A DNA stretch of 19,490 bases from Caryophanales bacterium (GTDB lineage Bacteria; Bacillota_I; Bacilli_A; RFN20; CAG-826), in assembly GCA_028723545.1 (NCBI GenBank), contig JAQYER010000078.1:1-19490 (forward strand), read 5' to 3'. This document shows positions 6,943-13,647 of the stretch, in pieces (the first letter of the stretch is position 1; every line of letters begins with the position of its first letter). The notes beneath the pieces were generated by a model. It worked only from the letters and a program-made list of their open reading frames with translations. It had not been told where the DNA came from and ran no database searches. The position numbers and the translations under genes are program-made.

Positions 6943-8066
6943 GATTTTACCCTCTCTAACGCATCTTTTAATTCATTAATAAATTGATCAATCTCCAAAG
7001 TAGTATTTTCCTCACTAAAAGAAATACGAATAGAATTTTTCGCTAATAAATCATCATTTGTTAATGCTTTGATAACATACGAAGATTTTTCTTTTCTGGA
7101 ATGGCACGCTGAAACGGAAGATATATAAATATCTTTTCTTGATAATGCTTCAACTATGACAGCGGCTTTTTTATTTATTAATGAAAAATTAACAATATAT
7201 GGAGAACAATATTGATTTGAATTAATAACAATTCCATCAATATTTTTTAATTGATTAATTAAATATGTTTTAAGTGTTGATACATAATTATTTTTTTGTT
7301 CTATATCTTTATTAGCTAATTGAATTGCTTTGGCGAGAGAAACTGCTAAAGAGACGCTGACAGTTCCGCTTCTTAAATTGTTTTCTTGTCCACCACCACT
7401 AATTAAAGGTAATAAAGAAATTCCTTTTTTCAAAATTAAACATCCGCTTCCTTTTAAGCCATGGATTTTATGGCCTGAAATAACAAAAGCATCAATATCA
7501 TTATAATTTAAATTAATTTTTCCAATTGCTTGGGTCGTATCAACCATAAAAATGCATTTCGGATATTGTTTAACTACTTTTGATAATTGTTCAATAGGAT
7601 TAATTGATCCAACTTCATTATTAATCGCCATAATTGACACTAATATCGTTTTATCATTCATCGCGAGTTCAAGCTGTTCTTTTTCAATAATTCCATCTTT
7701 ATTAACATCTAAAATAATGACTTCAAAACCAAATTGTTCTTTTAATTGGTTAAAGCATTCTAAAACTGAAGCGTGTTCAATATTAGAAGTAATGATCCTT
7801 TTTCCACGGTTTTGATGTGATAAACAATATCCTTTAATTAATAAATTACATGCTTCAGTCGAAGATGATGTAAAAATAACTTGATGATTATTCAAACGAA
7901 AACTATTCAATATTACGTTTCTTGCTTTTTCCAAATATGAATTTGTTTTCATTCCAAAAGAATGAATTGATGATGGATTCGCATAATATTGATTTTCAAT
8001 TGCTAAAAAAGCATCGATAATTTCTTTTTTAGGCTTTGTTGTCGCCGCATTATCTAAATAAATCAT
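6939..8066 (-). CDS. nifZ: Cysteine desulfurase (NifS/IscS type)
   Basis: PLP enzyme that releases sulfur from cysteine as an enzyme-bound persulfide, here probably for ThiI. The 375 residues contain the N-terminal YLDNAATT, H98 (stacks on PLP), D176 and Q179 in MVDTTQA, the PLP lysine K200 in SGHKIHG, the loop RSGT (232-235), and the catalytic cysteine C321 in SVSACHSRK. The TGA stop at 6939-6941 overlaps the thiI start, so the pair is translationally coupled. The pairing matches the nifZ-thiI pair of Bacillus subtilis, where the desulfurase serves tRNA thiolation rather than general Fe-S cluster assembly. That role is inferred from context. It starts 2 bases after ezrA ends. Confidence 0.93.
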   Translation of the reverse strand: MIYLDNAATTKPKKEIIDAFLAIENQYYANPSSIHSFGMKTNSYLEKARNVILNSFRLNNHQVIFTSSSTEACNLLIKGYCLSHQNRGKRIITSNIEHASVLECFNQLKEQFGFEVIILDVNKDGIIEKEQLELAMNDKTILVSIMAINNEVGSINPIEQLSKVVKQYPKCIFMVDTTQAIGKINLNYNDIDAFVISGHKIHGLKGSGCLILKKGISLLPLISGGGQENNLRSGTVSVSLAVSLAKAIQLANKDIEQKNNYVSTLKTYLINQLKNIDGIVINSNQYCSPYIVNFSLINKKAAVIVEALSRKDIYISSVSACHSRKEKSSYVIKALTNDDLLAKNSIRISFSEENTTLEIDQFINELKDALERVKS

Positions 8067-8068
8067 AA

Positions 8069-9802
8069 TTAATTTTCATCAGACATTGTTTGTATTCTTT
8101 TTAAGACAGAAGTCGCAACTTGATAAGAATCTTCGAATTTACCTTTAATAAATAATTGTTCGCTTTGTTTAATTAAATCATCGACATCAGATAATTTATT
8201 ACGACTTCTATTCGCGTACACAATCGCATTTTCAGCTAAAATTCGCATTTTTGCTTCTTGAGAAATTTCACCATTTGCGCCTAATAATGAATCACCTTCA
8301 TTATGAATTTGTTCGATGTTGGCATTAACTTTTTCAACATCAATTGGAGTAACTTTTAATAAATCATTAACTTGTGAAATTAAATCGAATAAATGGTCAA
8401 TGGTTGGTTTATATTTACTATAAATAAATTCATTATTGATTTGTCTTAAATCGTTTTCCGCATTTTTTAATAAAGCAAAATATTCATAAATTTTTTGATA
8501 AGCAATTTCTGAATCTCTTTTTAATGATTCAAGATACGCCATAAACGATTCAATTTCAGATATAACTAAATCAGTTTCTTTGTGTAAATCATTCATCTTT
8601 GAATAAAGAACACTGAAAGGTTGTTTAACTGATGAATGAACAAGAGTGTCCAAAGATCTTTTAAACGCTCCAACTTTATTAATTTCTGTTTGAATTTCAG
8701 TTATTTTAGCGTTGTATTCGTTATTAATAATAAATATTTTTGATACTTCAGGAATTTTATTTTTTAATTTAATAAATCTTCTTTCAATATCATTAACTGA
8801 TTGATAAATACCACTATTATCATTTTCAAATTGCTCACGTGCTTTCTTTTCTTCATCAAACAAAACAAAGAAGTCATCAATTGAAGCAGATATTTTATCT
8901 AATTGGTCTTGAACACCATTAATATCGAAAATACGTATTTTATTTTTTAATAATTCCAATCGGTCATTCATCTCTCGAATATTAACATTAACAGTTAAAT
9001 GATGAAGAGGATAATTGTCTTGAATCATTACTTCATAAGCATTTTGTAATGAAGCAATTTTATCTGGAATAATTGTATTAACTAAAGCGACTAATTTTGG
9101 TAATTCTCTTCCAATTGAACTTAATTGATGAAGAATTTTATCGATTTTTGGAAGTATTTCATTAGCTTCGTCATATTGAGCTGATTCAATACAATTATTA
9201 AATTCAGAAAATTTGTCATCGACTAATTTGAATATTTTTTCATAACTTTCAGATACGAGCGTTAATTCATTATTGTGTAAATCATATTCATTTTTAATTC
9301 GACGATAATTTTCTTGAAGTAATAATGCTTTTTGACGAGCATCGTCTTCAGGCTTAATTTCTTTTAATAAATTAGAATTTAATTCATTAACTTCAGTTTC
9401 AAATTCAGTAATAATATTTCTTGCTTGCGGGAGATCAATTTTTAATTTTTTATAATTATTTTCAGTAGCGAGATCTTTAATATTGTTAATAGCGTTTTGA
9501 GCTTTTGTGTCGTATTTATCACGAATATCTTTAAATTTCATTAAATATTTACGGTGTTTATCACCATATAATAAATTCGAATGTGAAATAACTTCTAAAC
9601 GACGAACATAATTAGAACATTGAGTTAATAATAAAATATGAGCTTTTTGGAATTTACCTTCTAATTTACGAACTTCTTTACGATAATTTCTTTTTCTAAC
9701 AAAAATGAAAATAAAAATTGATAAAATCGCTAAAACGAATACAACAATTAAGATTATGATGATGATAAGTGTTTGATCTGATAAAGCTGCGTAAATATTC
9801 AT
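8069..9802 (-). CDS. ezrA: Septation ring formation regulator EzrA
   Basis: Membrane-anchored inhibitor and organiser of FtsZ ring formation in low-GC Gram-positive bacteria. The 577 residues match the family length (about 560-575). Residues 1-10 are short and presumably outside. A single strongly hydrophobic segment (about 11-36: TLIIIIILIVVFVLAIL and onward) is followed by a basic cluster RKRNYRKE and a long helical, coiled-coil-like cytoplasmic part. The latter has the family's early motif region around FQKAHILLLTQCSNYVRRLEVISH. Sequence divergence in the coiled-coil region is normal. Neighbours agree: ezrA with a cysteine desulfurase and thiI downstream is a conserved order in Bacilli. 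The start codon follows AGGAAT with short spacing. Confidence 0.92.
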   Translation of the reverse strand: MNIYAALSDQTLIIIIILIVVFVLAILSIFIFIFVRKRNYRKEVRKLEGKFQKAHILLLTQCSNYVRRLEVISHSNLLYGDKHRKYLMKFKDIRDKYDTKAQNAINNIKDLATENNYKKLKIDLPQARNIITEFETEVNELNSNLLKEIKPEDDARQKALLLQENYRRIKNEYDLHNNELTLVSESYEKIFKLVDDKFSEFNNCIESAQYDEANEILPKIDKILHQLSSIGRELPKLVALVNTIIPDKIASLQNAYEVMIQDNYPLHHLTVNVNIREMNDRLELLKNKIRIFDINGVQDQLDKISASIDDFFVLFDEEKKAREQFENDNSGIYQSVNDIERRFIKLKNKIPEVSKIFIINNEYNAKITEIQTEINKVGAFKRSLDTLVHSSVKQPFSVLYSKMNDLHKETDLVISEIESFMAYLESLKRDSEIAYQKIYEYFALLKNAENDLRQINNEFIYSKYKPTIDHLFDLISQVNDLLKVTPIDVEKVNANIEQIHNEGDSLLGANGEISQEAKMRILAENAIVYANRSRNKLSDVDDLIKQSEQLFIKGKFEDSYQVATSVLKRIQTMSDEN

Positions 9803-9824
9803 ATTATTCCTACTTAGTTAATAT

Positions 9825-9854
9825 AATATATCATTTCTTGTTTTATTAAAACAA
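9825..9854 (-). promoter_or_regulatory. Possible promoter of the ezrA unit
   Basis: Reading the - strand, TTGTTT (9854-9849) is followed after 18 bases by TATATT (9830-9825). It is the only reasonable sigma-A-like pair between the SDR terminator and the ezrA start. The match is modest and the AT-rich background makes chance matches easy. Confidence 0.35.
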
Positions 9855-9863
9855 ATACTAAAT

Positions 9864-9893
9864 AAAAAAAGTGGAGTTATTAAGATTAACTCC
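9864..9893 (-). terminator. Terminator of the SDR gene
   Basis: On the - strand, GGAGTTA and TAACTCC (9893-9887 and 9879-9873) form a perfect 7-base-pair stem, followed by AC and a run of seven T (9870-9864). It lies 22 bases after the SDR stop and separates that gene from ezrA. Confidence 0.8.
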
Positions 9894-9915
9894 TCAAATA
9901 ATAATAAATTTTAAA

Positions 9916-10713
9916 TTACCAAGTTCTCTTGCCGAGTTCTCTAAATTGTGCGACAGTTGGAACGTGTGAATTTAATCCACCGTCAACATTGATAATTTGT
10001 CCAGTAACATAGCTAGATTCATCACTAGCAAAATATACTGCAAGCGCACCGATGTCTTCTGGGCAACCATAACGATTGACTTCGATATTTGATAAGAAGA
10101 TATCTTTTAAGACTTGTGGTACGTGAGCGTCATTTTCTGGAGTAACAATTAATCCTGGTCTAATGCAGTTGCAACGAATATTTTTCTTACCATATTGAAG
10201 TGCAACTGATTTAGTTAACATATCAACGCCAGCTTTTGCACATGCATATGCAGTTGAAGATAAGTCACCATTTGTTGAAGCCATTGAACCAATATTAATA
10301 ATTGATCCACCATTTTCTAACATATATGTTAACGCAACTTTTGTTGTGTAGAATGTACCTCTCATATCAGATTCAAAAATTGCATCCCACATTTCAACAG
10401 TTAATTCATCAACGCGTCCATCTTTTAATGCAACATTAGCAGCGTTATTAACTAAGACATCGATTTTTCCATATAACTCTTTTGTGTCTTTAAATAATGC
10501 TTCGATACTATTTGTATCAGTAATATCCATATAATGGAATGAAGCAATTCCGCCTTCTTCTTTGATTTTGTTAACGACCGCTAAACCTTTTTCTTCACGA
10601 CGTCCACAAACAACTACTTTTGCGCCTTCTTTCGCGCATAATCTTGCGATACCAATACCAATTCCACTTGTAGAACCAGTTACGATAACGACTTTGTCTA
10701 ATAATCTATTCAT
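9916..10713 (-). CDS. Short-chain dehydrogenase/reductase (SDR)
   Basis: NAD(P)-dependent oxidoreductase of the classical SDR family, 265 residues, cytoplasmic. The cofactor loop is TGSTSGIG (12-19); the arginines at 38-39 (CGRRE) after the second strand favour NADP(H). NNAA begins at 89. The catalytic residues are S143, Y156 and K160 (AYACAK). The C-terminal part reads IRCNCIRPGLI, then PEDI, then DESSYVTGQIINVDGG, followed by an extension of about 18 residues (N247 onward). This C-terminal half and the MNRL start recall clostridial 7-alpha-hydroxysteroid dehydrogenases from memory, but FabG-like or sugar-alcohol roles are equally possible, so no substrate is assigned. GGAGG lies 8 bases before the ATG. 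The gene stands alone with its own terminator. Confidence 0.92.
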   Translation of the reverse strand: MNRLLDKVVIVTGSTSGIGIGIARLCAKEGAKVVVCGRREEKGLAVVNKIKEEGGIASFHYMDITDTNSIEALFKDTKELYGKIDVLVNNAANVALKDGRVDELTVEMWDAIFESDMRGTFYTTKVALTYMLENGGSIINIGSMASTNGDLSSTAYACAKAGVDMLTKSVALQYGKKNIRCNCIRPGLIVTPENDAHVPQVLKDIFLSNIEVNRYGCPEDIGALAVYFASDESSYVTGQIINVDGGLNSHVPTVAQFRELGKRTW

Positions 10714-10827
10714 TTAAAAAACCTCCGTTAAATATTCTATATGAATTATTCATCTAAATTAAGAAAAAAATTAAAAAAATACGACAAAATTTATAATTGT
10801 GTTGTTTATTATCGTTTTTATCTTTGA

Positions 10828-10857
10828 AAATAAAAAAGACATTCACCTAAGAATGTC
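10828..10857 (-). terminator. Terminator overlapping the end of the XRE gene
   Basis: On the - strand GACATTC (10857-10851) pairs with GAATGTC (10844-10838), 7 base pairs around a six-base loop, followed by TTTTTTATTTT. The 5' arm is made of the last codons of the XRE gene and its TGA stop lies at the loop/3' arm, so the reading frame ends inside the hairpin. Confidence 0.78.
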
Positions 10858-11052
10858 GAATGCAGAAACATTAAAGAATTCTGCAAAAGTGTTCACAACC
10901 TCAATATTGGTCGTGCCATGGTTTTCAATGCGTCGAATATTTCGAGCACTGTATCCAATAAGTTCAGCCAAAACATCTTGTGTAAGATTATTTTTTAGCC
11001 TTAATGTTCTTATAGTTTGTCCTATAAGACGCGAATTAATCGTTTTTTTCAT
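10843..11052 (-). CDS. Small XRE-family HTH transcriptional regulator
   Basis: A 69-residue single-domain DNA-binding protein. The helix-turn-helix spans about residues 23-44 (LTQDVLAELIGYSARNIRRIE), a typical Cro/C1 fold, and the C-terminal NVSAFDILR is the usual last helix. No other domain is present. AAGGAGG lies 8 bases before the ATG, one of the strongest ribosome binding sites in the window, which argues that the gene is real and expressed. It stands alone, ends with TGA and has its own terminator. A perfect 11-base inverted repeat lies about 45 bases upstream of the start and may be its operator. What it controls besides itself is unknown. Such stand-alone XRE genes often come with mobile or accessory DNA. 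Confidence 0.9.
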   Translation of the reverse strand: MKKTINSRLIGQTIRTLRLKNNLTQDVLAELIGYSARNIRRIENHGTTNIEVVNTFAEFFNVSAFDILR

Positions 11053-11095
11053 CCCACTTTCCTCCTTGGGATTTATAACAGAGGAAATATGTGTC

Positions 11096-11136
11096 TATAT
11101 CTAATCCGATTCGCAATTCGTGGGAGATTAGATATA
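11096..11136. repeat. Perfect 11-bp inverted repeat upstream of the XRE gene
   Basis: TATATCTAATC (11096-11106) and GATTAGATATA (11126-11136) are exact inverted copies, separated by 19 bases. Arm start to arm start is 30 bases, close to three helical turns, so both arms would face the same side of DNA. It overlaps the best -10-like sequence for the XRE gene on the - strand (TTATAT near 11134). No T run follows on either strand, so it is not a terminator. An XRE operator is the simplest reading. Confidence 0.75.
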
Positions 11137-11227
11137 AATATTTAACATAATATTTAATCAAAGAACAAGTGATTTTGTAAAAATATAAAAATAAATTTAC
11201 TATTTTTTATTAATTCAATAACGATAT

Positions 11228-11438
11228 TTAAATACAAATTTTATTTAAAATATTATGTAATTTTAAATCATCAATAATTATCGAAGCTAGATACATTGGT
11301 TTTAGTTCTAACATACCATCATTCGATATATCGCGCTGAGAAAAAATTCTTATAGAAATGCAATTTTCGCAACACTTAAAAATTGAAATATTACACTTTT
11401 CGCAACACTTTTGAAGAATCCGACAACAAAAAAGCCAT
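11228..11438 (-). pseudogene. Possible frameshifted small cysteine-rich ORF
   Basis: On the - strand a frame is open for 75 codons (stops at 11456-11458 and 11228-11230) but has no ATG near its start. An ATG at 11438-11436, with AAGGA five bases upstream, lies one frame off and hits a stop after 15 codons. A run of six T directly after it (11433-11428) joins the two: with one T fewer the product would be 69 residues starting MAFCCRILQKCCEKC. That product has nine cysteines, including CEKC and CENC seven residues apart, a metal-knuckle-like arrangement. A -35/-10-like pair (TTGTTT at 11483-11478, 17 bases, CATAAT at 11460-11455) sits upstream. I recognise no family. It could be a phase-variable gene, a decayed gene, a sequencing error or chance. 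Confidence 0.3.
11364..11410. repeat. 14-base direct repeat with a 33-base period
   Basis: TTTTCGCAACACTT occurs at 11364-11377 and again at 11397-11410. The starts are 33 bases apart, a multiple of three, and read on the - strand in the open frame they encode two copies of K-C-C-E-(K/N)-C. The repeat could instead be the repeated end of a lost insertion sequence, as IS21-like elements carry multiple short terminal repeats, but no transposase remains nearby. Confidence 0.7.
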
Positions 11439-11643
11439 AATTTTCCTTGATAAGATTATGCGTTTTACCCACCCTATAAACAATGAAGTAAATGGTTACG
11501 AAATATATTTGAAATGCAAAATTTAAGCCAAAAATGATATCAATGTTATAAATTTATGATGTCGTTAAACACTCACTTTTAATATATGAATAATTTTGCT
11601 TCTATATATGAAATATATTTTATAAAAATAATGTAAAAAATGA

Positions 11644-11670
11644 TTGACATAGTTAACTAGTTTCTATAAT
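11644..11670 (+). promoter_or_regulatory. rpsD: Promoter of rpsD
   Basis: Both hexamers are exact consensus: TTGACA at 11644-11649 and TATAAT at 11665-11670. Spacing is only 15 bases, shorter than the optimal 17. The spacer contains a perfect 10-base palindrome TAGTTAACTA at 11650-11659. Transcription would begin just before the structured leader. Confidence 0.8.
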
Positions 11671-11679
11671 ATTAATTTG

Positions 11680-11826
11680 CATTTACGAAGCGTGTAAATA
11701 CTATCCGTCAATGTGTCTTGAACTTTTAAAGTAATAAAGTAACCTACGCTCAAAGGTGAAATCCCCATCAAGACACCCGGGATATGGAATTTACATCCTC
11801 AGCTTAATGCAATTAAGTGAAAGGAG
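11680..11826 (+). ncRNA. rpsD: S4-type autoregulatory leader of rpsD
   Basis: A structured 5' leader of about 150 bases in front of the S4 gene. GTGTCTTGA (11713-11721) pairs perfectly with TCAAGACAC (11768-11776). GTGTAAAT (11692-11699) can pair with ATTTACAT (11789-11796), enclosing the first helix, or its GTAAAT part with ATTTAC at 11681-11686, which are mutually exclusive. A small hairpin CTTAAT/ATTAAG (about 11803-11817) sits next to the AAAGGAG ribosome binding site. No terminator is present, so control would be at translation. S4 binding to such a leader in Bacillus is known; that this RNA belongs to the same family is inferred from position and pairings. Confidence 0.72.
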
Positions 11827-11832
11827 AATGTT

Positions 11833-12435
11833 ATGAGATATACTGGTCCAGATTATAAACGTTCACGTCGTCTTGGTTTCTCTACATTAGAATCAGGTGT
11901 TGAATTAAAAAAGAGATCATATGGTCCTGGTCAACACGGAAATAATCGTAAGAAAAAACCTACTGAATACGGAAAACAATTAATCGAAAAACAAAAATTA
12001 AGACAAATGTATGGCGTTAATGAAAGACAATTCCGTCGTTTATTCGCTATCGCATTAAAGAGTGATGAAGTTACAGGTATTGCTTTCTTCAGAATTCTTG
12101 AATCAAGACTTGATAATTTAGTTTTCCGCCTTGGCTTTGCAAGAACAAGAAGAGCTGCTCGTCAATTAGTTAACCACGGACATATTACTGTCAATGGTAA
12201 AAAAGTTGATATCCCTTCATACCTTTGCTCAGTCGGTGACAAAATCGCCATTAAAGAAGGTCACAATTTAGCTGTTGTTAAAGATAGCCTTTCTGTTAAT
12301 GCAAATAGATGTGCGTTTGCGACAGTTGATGTTGATAAATTAGTTGGTACATTTGTCCGCGTTCCAGAACGTAATGAATTACCACAAGACATCAATGAAG
12401 CACAAATCATTGAATACTACAACCGCTTACTCTAA
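11833..12435 (+). CDS. rpsD: 30S ribosomal protein S4
   Basis: Primary 16S rRNA-binding protein that starts assembly of the 30S body; 200 residues, the normal size. The N-terminal region has MRYTGPDYKRSRRLG and the loop GPGQHG (31-36). It lacks the zinc-binding cysteines found in some S4 proteins. The S4 RNA-binding domain begins about residue 91 (SRLDNLVFRLGFA) and includes QLVNHGHITVNGKKVDIPS. The C-terminal ending with RVPERNELPQDINEA is typical. The ATG at 11833 follows AAAGGAG. The gene is monocistronic, with its own promoter, probable autoregulatory leader and terminator. Confidence 0.97.
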   Translation: MRYTGPDYKRSRRLGFSTLESGVELKKRSYGPGQHGNNRKKKPTEYGKQLIEKQKLRQMYGVNERQFRRLFAIALKSDEVTGIAFFRILESRLDNLVFRLGFARTRRAARQLVNHGHITVNGKKVDIPSYLCSVGDKIAIKEGHNLAVVKDSLSVNANRCAFATVDVDKLVGTFVRVPERNELPQDINEAQIIEYYNRLL

Positions 12436-12456
12436 TTTAAATTCTTTGAGCGAAAT

Positions 12457-12490
12457 AGAGGCTATTGGAAATTCCATATGCCTCTTTTTT
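12457..12490 (+). terminator. Terminator of rpsD
   Basis: AGAGGC (12457-12462) pairs with GCCTCT (12480-12485), and inside it TGGAA pairs with TTCCA. A run of eight T begins at 12484. It starts 22 bases after the rpsD stop. Confidence 0.88.
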
Positions 12491-12493
12491 TAT

Positions 12494-12523
12494 AAAAAAA
12501 TACTCGCATTTAAGCGAGTATTT
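12494..12523 (-). terminator. Terminator of the leuS-pncB operon
   Basis: AAATACTCGC (12498-12507) and GCGAGTATTT (12514-12523) form a perfect 10-base-pair stem with a six-base loop. Read on the - strand it ends in a T run at 12500-12494, 18 bases after the stop of the nicotinate phosphoribosyltransferase gene. It could also act on the + strand as a back-up for rpsD, since T runs follow at 12528-12534. Confidence 0.87.
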
Positions 12524-12541
12524 ATCGTTTTTTTGAATAAA

Positions 12542-13645
12542 TTAATAAATTGGGTAATTTACTTTTTGTAAACGTGATGAAGGAATATCTCTTCTTCCTT
12601 CTTTAGCTTGTGGATGGCCATCTAATGTAACTAAATCGCCGGTAAATCCAACAGTGGTGTTATTTACTAATGAAGTACCAACTCCATATGTATCAACTGG
12701 AACTTTTAATTTAACCCATTCTTCAATCTTCTTCGCATCAAATCCACTACTGACGATAATTTTGACATAATCAAAACCATTATCATCGAGGATTTTTCTT
12801 AAAGAAAAGATTAATTCTTTACAAACACCATGTGGATCAAAACCACTGGTGTCTTTATCATCAAAATAATGATCAATTAAAGATTTAGATGTATCAACAC
12901 GAATGGCTCTTAATTTTCTTCCTAAGTGTTTCGCTAATTTAATAGCGTCGACAGTAACATTATTATTATAGTCAATTAAAGCAGTAATTAATGTATCTGG
13001 ATAAGACGCTAAATACATATCGGAAGCACGGCAAACATCACCATCGGCAATTTCAATTAAGGCATGAGGCATTGTTCCCATTCCTTTTCCACCCCACCAA
13101 TATCCTTGCGCGTCAGTAGAAACTTTTTTAATTCCAGCTACATATGTCGCGTATCCATCTCCAATTTGAGTTAAATAATCATCTTGACGATCCGCCATTG
13201 AAAAACAGTCATTTCCATCAAGAGCTTTTAAAACACGATAACAATTTGTGCATACAGAACTTCTTCTTGCTAATATTCCATCGATCATTGATTCTAAGAA
13301 ACCAAAATTTTCATATTTTCCAGTAATTTTCAAAACTGGTTCATTCGCGGAAACGATATCACCATCATTTAATGCAACAATTTCGAGTTCTTCAGGATGA
13401 ACTGCAAATGTATGGATTAAAGCAATTGCTTCGTCTAATCCACAAACTTTACAATCGTCTGTTCTTTGGAAAAATTGCATTGTTGCAATGTGATTTGGAC
13501 ATTGTTCAGATACAATTTTACGTGATTTTAAGAAATAATTAGCGGCAAAAAATCCTTCTCCTAATCTTTTATCAAATTGGAAAGTTTTATTTGTTAATCT
13601 CGATATTTTGCCTTCTTCTTTTAATTTTATTTCTAATGTATCCAT
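12542..13645 (-). CDS. pncB: Nicotinate phosphoribosyltransferase
   Basis: Joins nicotinate to PRPP to make nicotinate mononucleotide, the entry step of NAD salvage. The 367 residues are shorter than E. coli PncB (about 400) and fit the compact group related to archaeal and quinolinate-type phosphoribosyltransferases. Supporting features are GGKGMGTMPHALIE (185-198, containing the GTxxHA signature), IRVDTSK (phosphate contacts), SSGFDAKKIEEW and YGVGTSLV near the C-terminus. Four cysteines lie at 49, 65, 68 and 132-135, but I do not claim a metal site. It is the last gene of a seven-gene cluster, 2 bases after ytpR, and is followed by a terminator. The symbol is by function and not by close similarity to the E. 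coli protein. Confidence 0.88.
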   Translation of the reverse strand: MDTLEIKLKEEGKISRLTNKTFQFDKRLGEGFFAANYFLKSRKIVSEQCPNHIATMQFFQRTDDCKVCGLDEAIALIHTFAVHPEELEIVALNDGDIVSANEPVLKITGKYENFGFLESMIDGILARRSSVCTNCYRVLKALDGNDCFSMADRQDDYLTQIGDGYATYVAGIKKVSTDAQGYWWGGKGMGTMPHALIEIADGDVCRASDMYLASYPDTLITALIDYNNNVTVDAIKLAKHLGRKLRAIRVDTSKSLIDHYFDDKDTSGFDPHGVCKELIFSLRKILDDNGFDYVKIIVSSGFDAKKIEEWVKLKVPVDTYGVGTSLVNNTTVGFTGDLVTLDGHPQAKEGRRDIPSSRLQKVNYPIY

Positions 13646-13647
13646 TT

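Larger units (their letters stand above)
11137..11643. other. Gene-poor AT-rich stretch between the XRE gene and the rpsD promoter
   Basis: About 500 very AT-rich bases with no intact recognisable gene on either strand. The left part (about 11228-11438) holds the possible frameshifted cysteine-rich ORF and a 14-base direct repeat. The right part (about 11484-11643) has many stops in all frames and AT-rich runs, and I see no RNA gene or mobile-element gene in it. Confidence 0.6.

Noticed and set aside
7552..7815. + strand frame inside the cysteine desulfurase gene
   Set aside because: Antisense shadow of a well-conserved gene; composition is typical of the reverse of AT-rich coding DNA.
10799..11104. 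Open frame on the + strand opposite the XRE gene
   Set aside because: It is the antisense shadow of a gene with a clear HTH fold, strong ribosome binding site and terminator; the + strand product resembles nothing and has no ribosome binding site.
11096..11136. Invertible promoter element
   Set aside because: Only 19 bases lie between the inverted arms, too little for a site-specific inversion cassette, and no recombinase gene is nearby.
11228..11458. IS21-like element remnant as the sole explanation
   Set aside because: Only short repeats are visible, with no transposase fragment, paired end or target duplication, so it is kept only as an alternative.
12344..12571. + strand frame overlapping the end of rpsD
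   Set aside because: It is out of frame with rpsD and runs through two terminator hairpins; there is no ribosome binding site.
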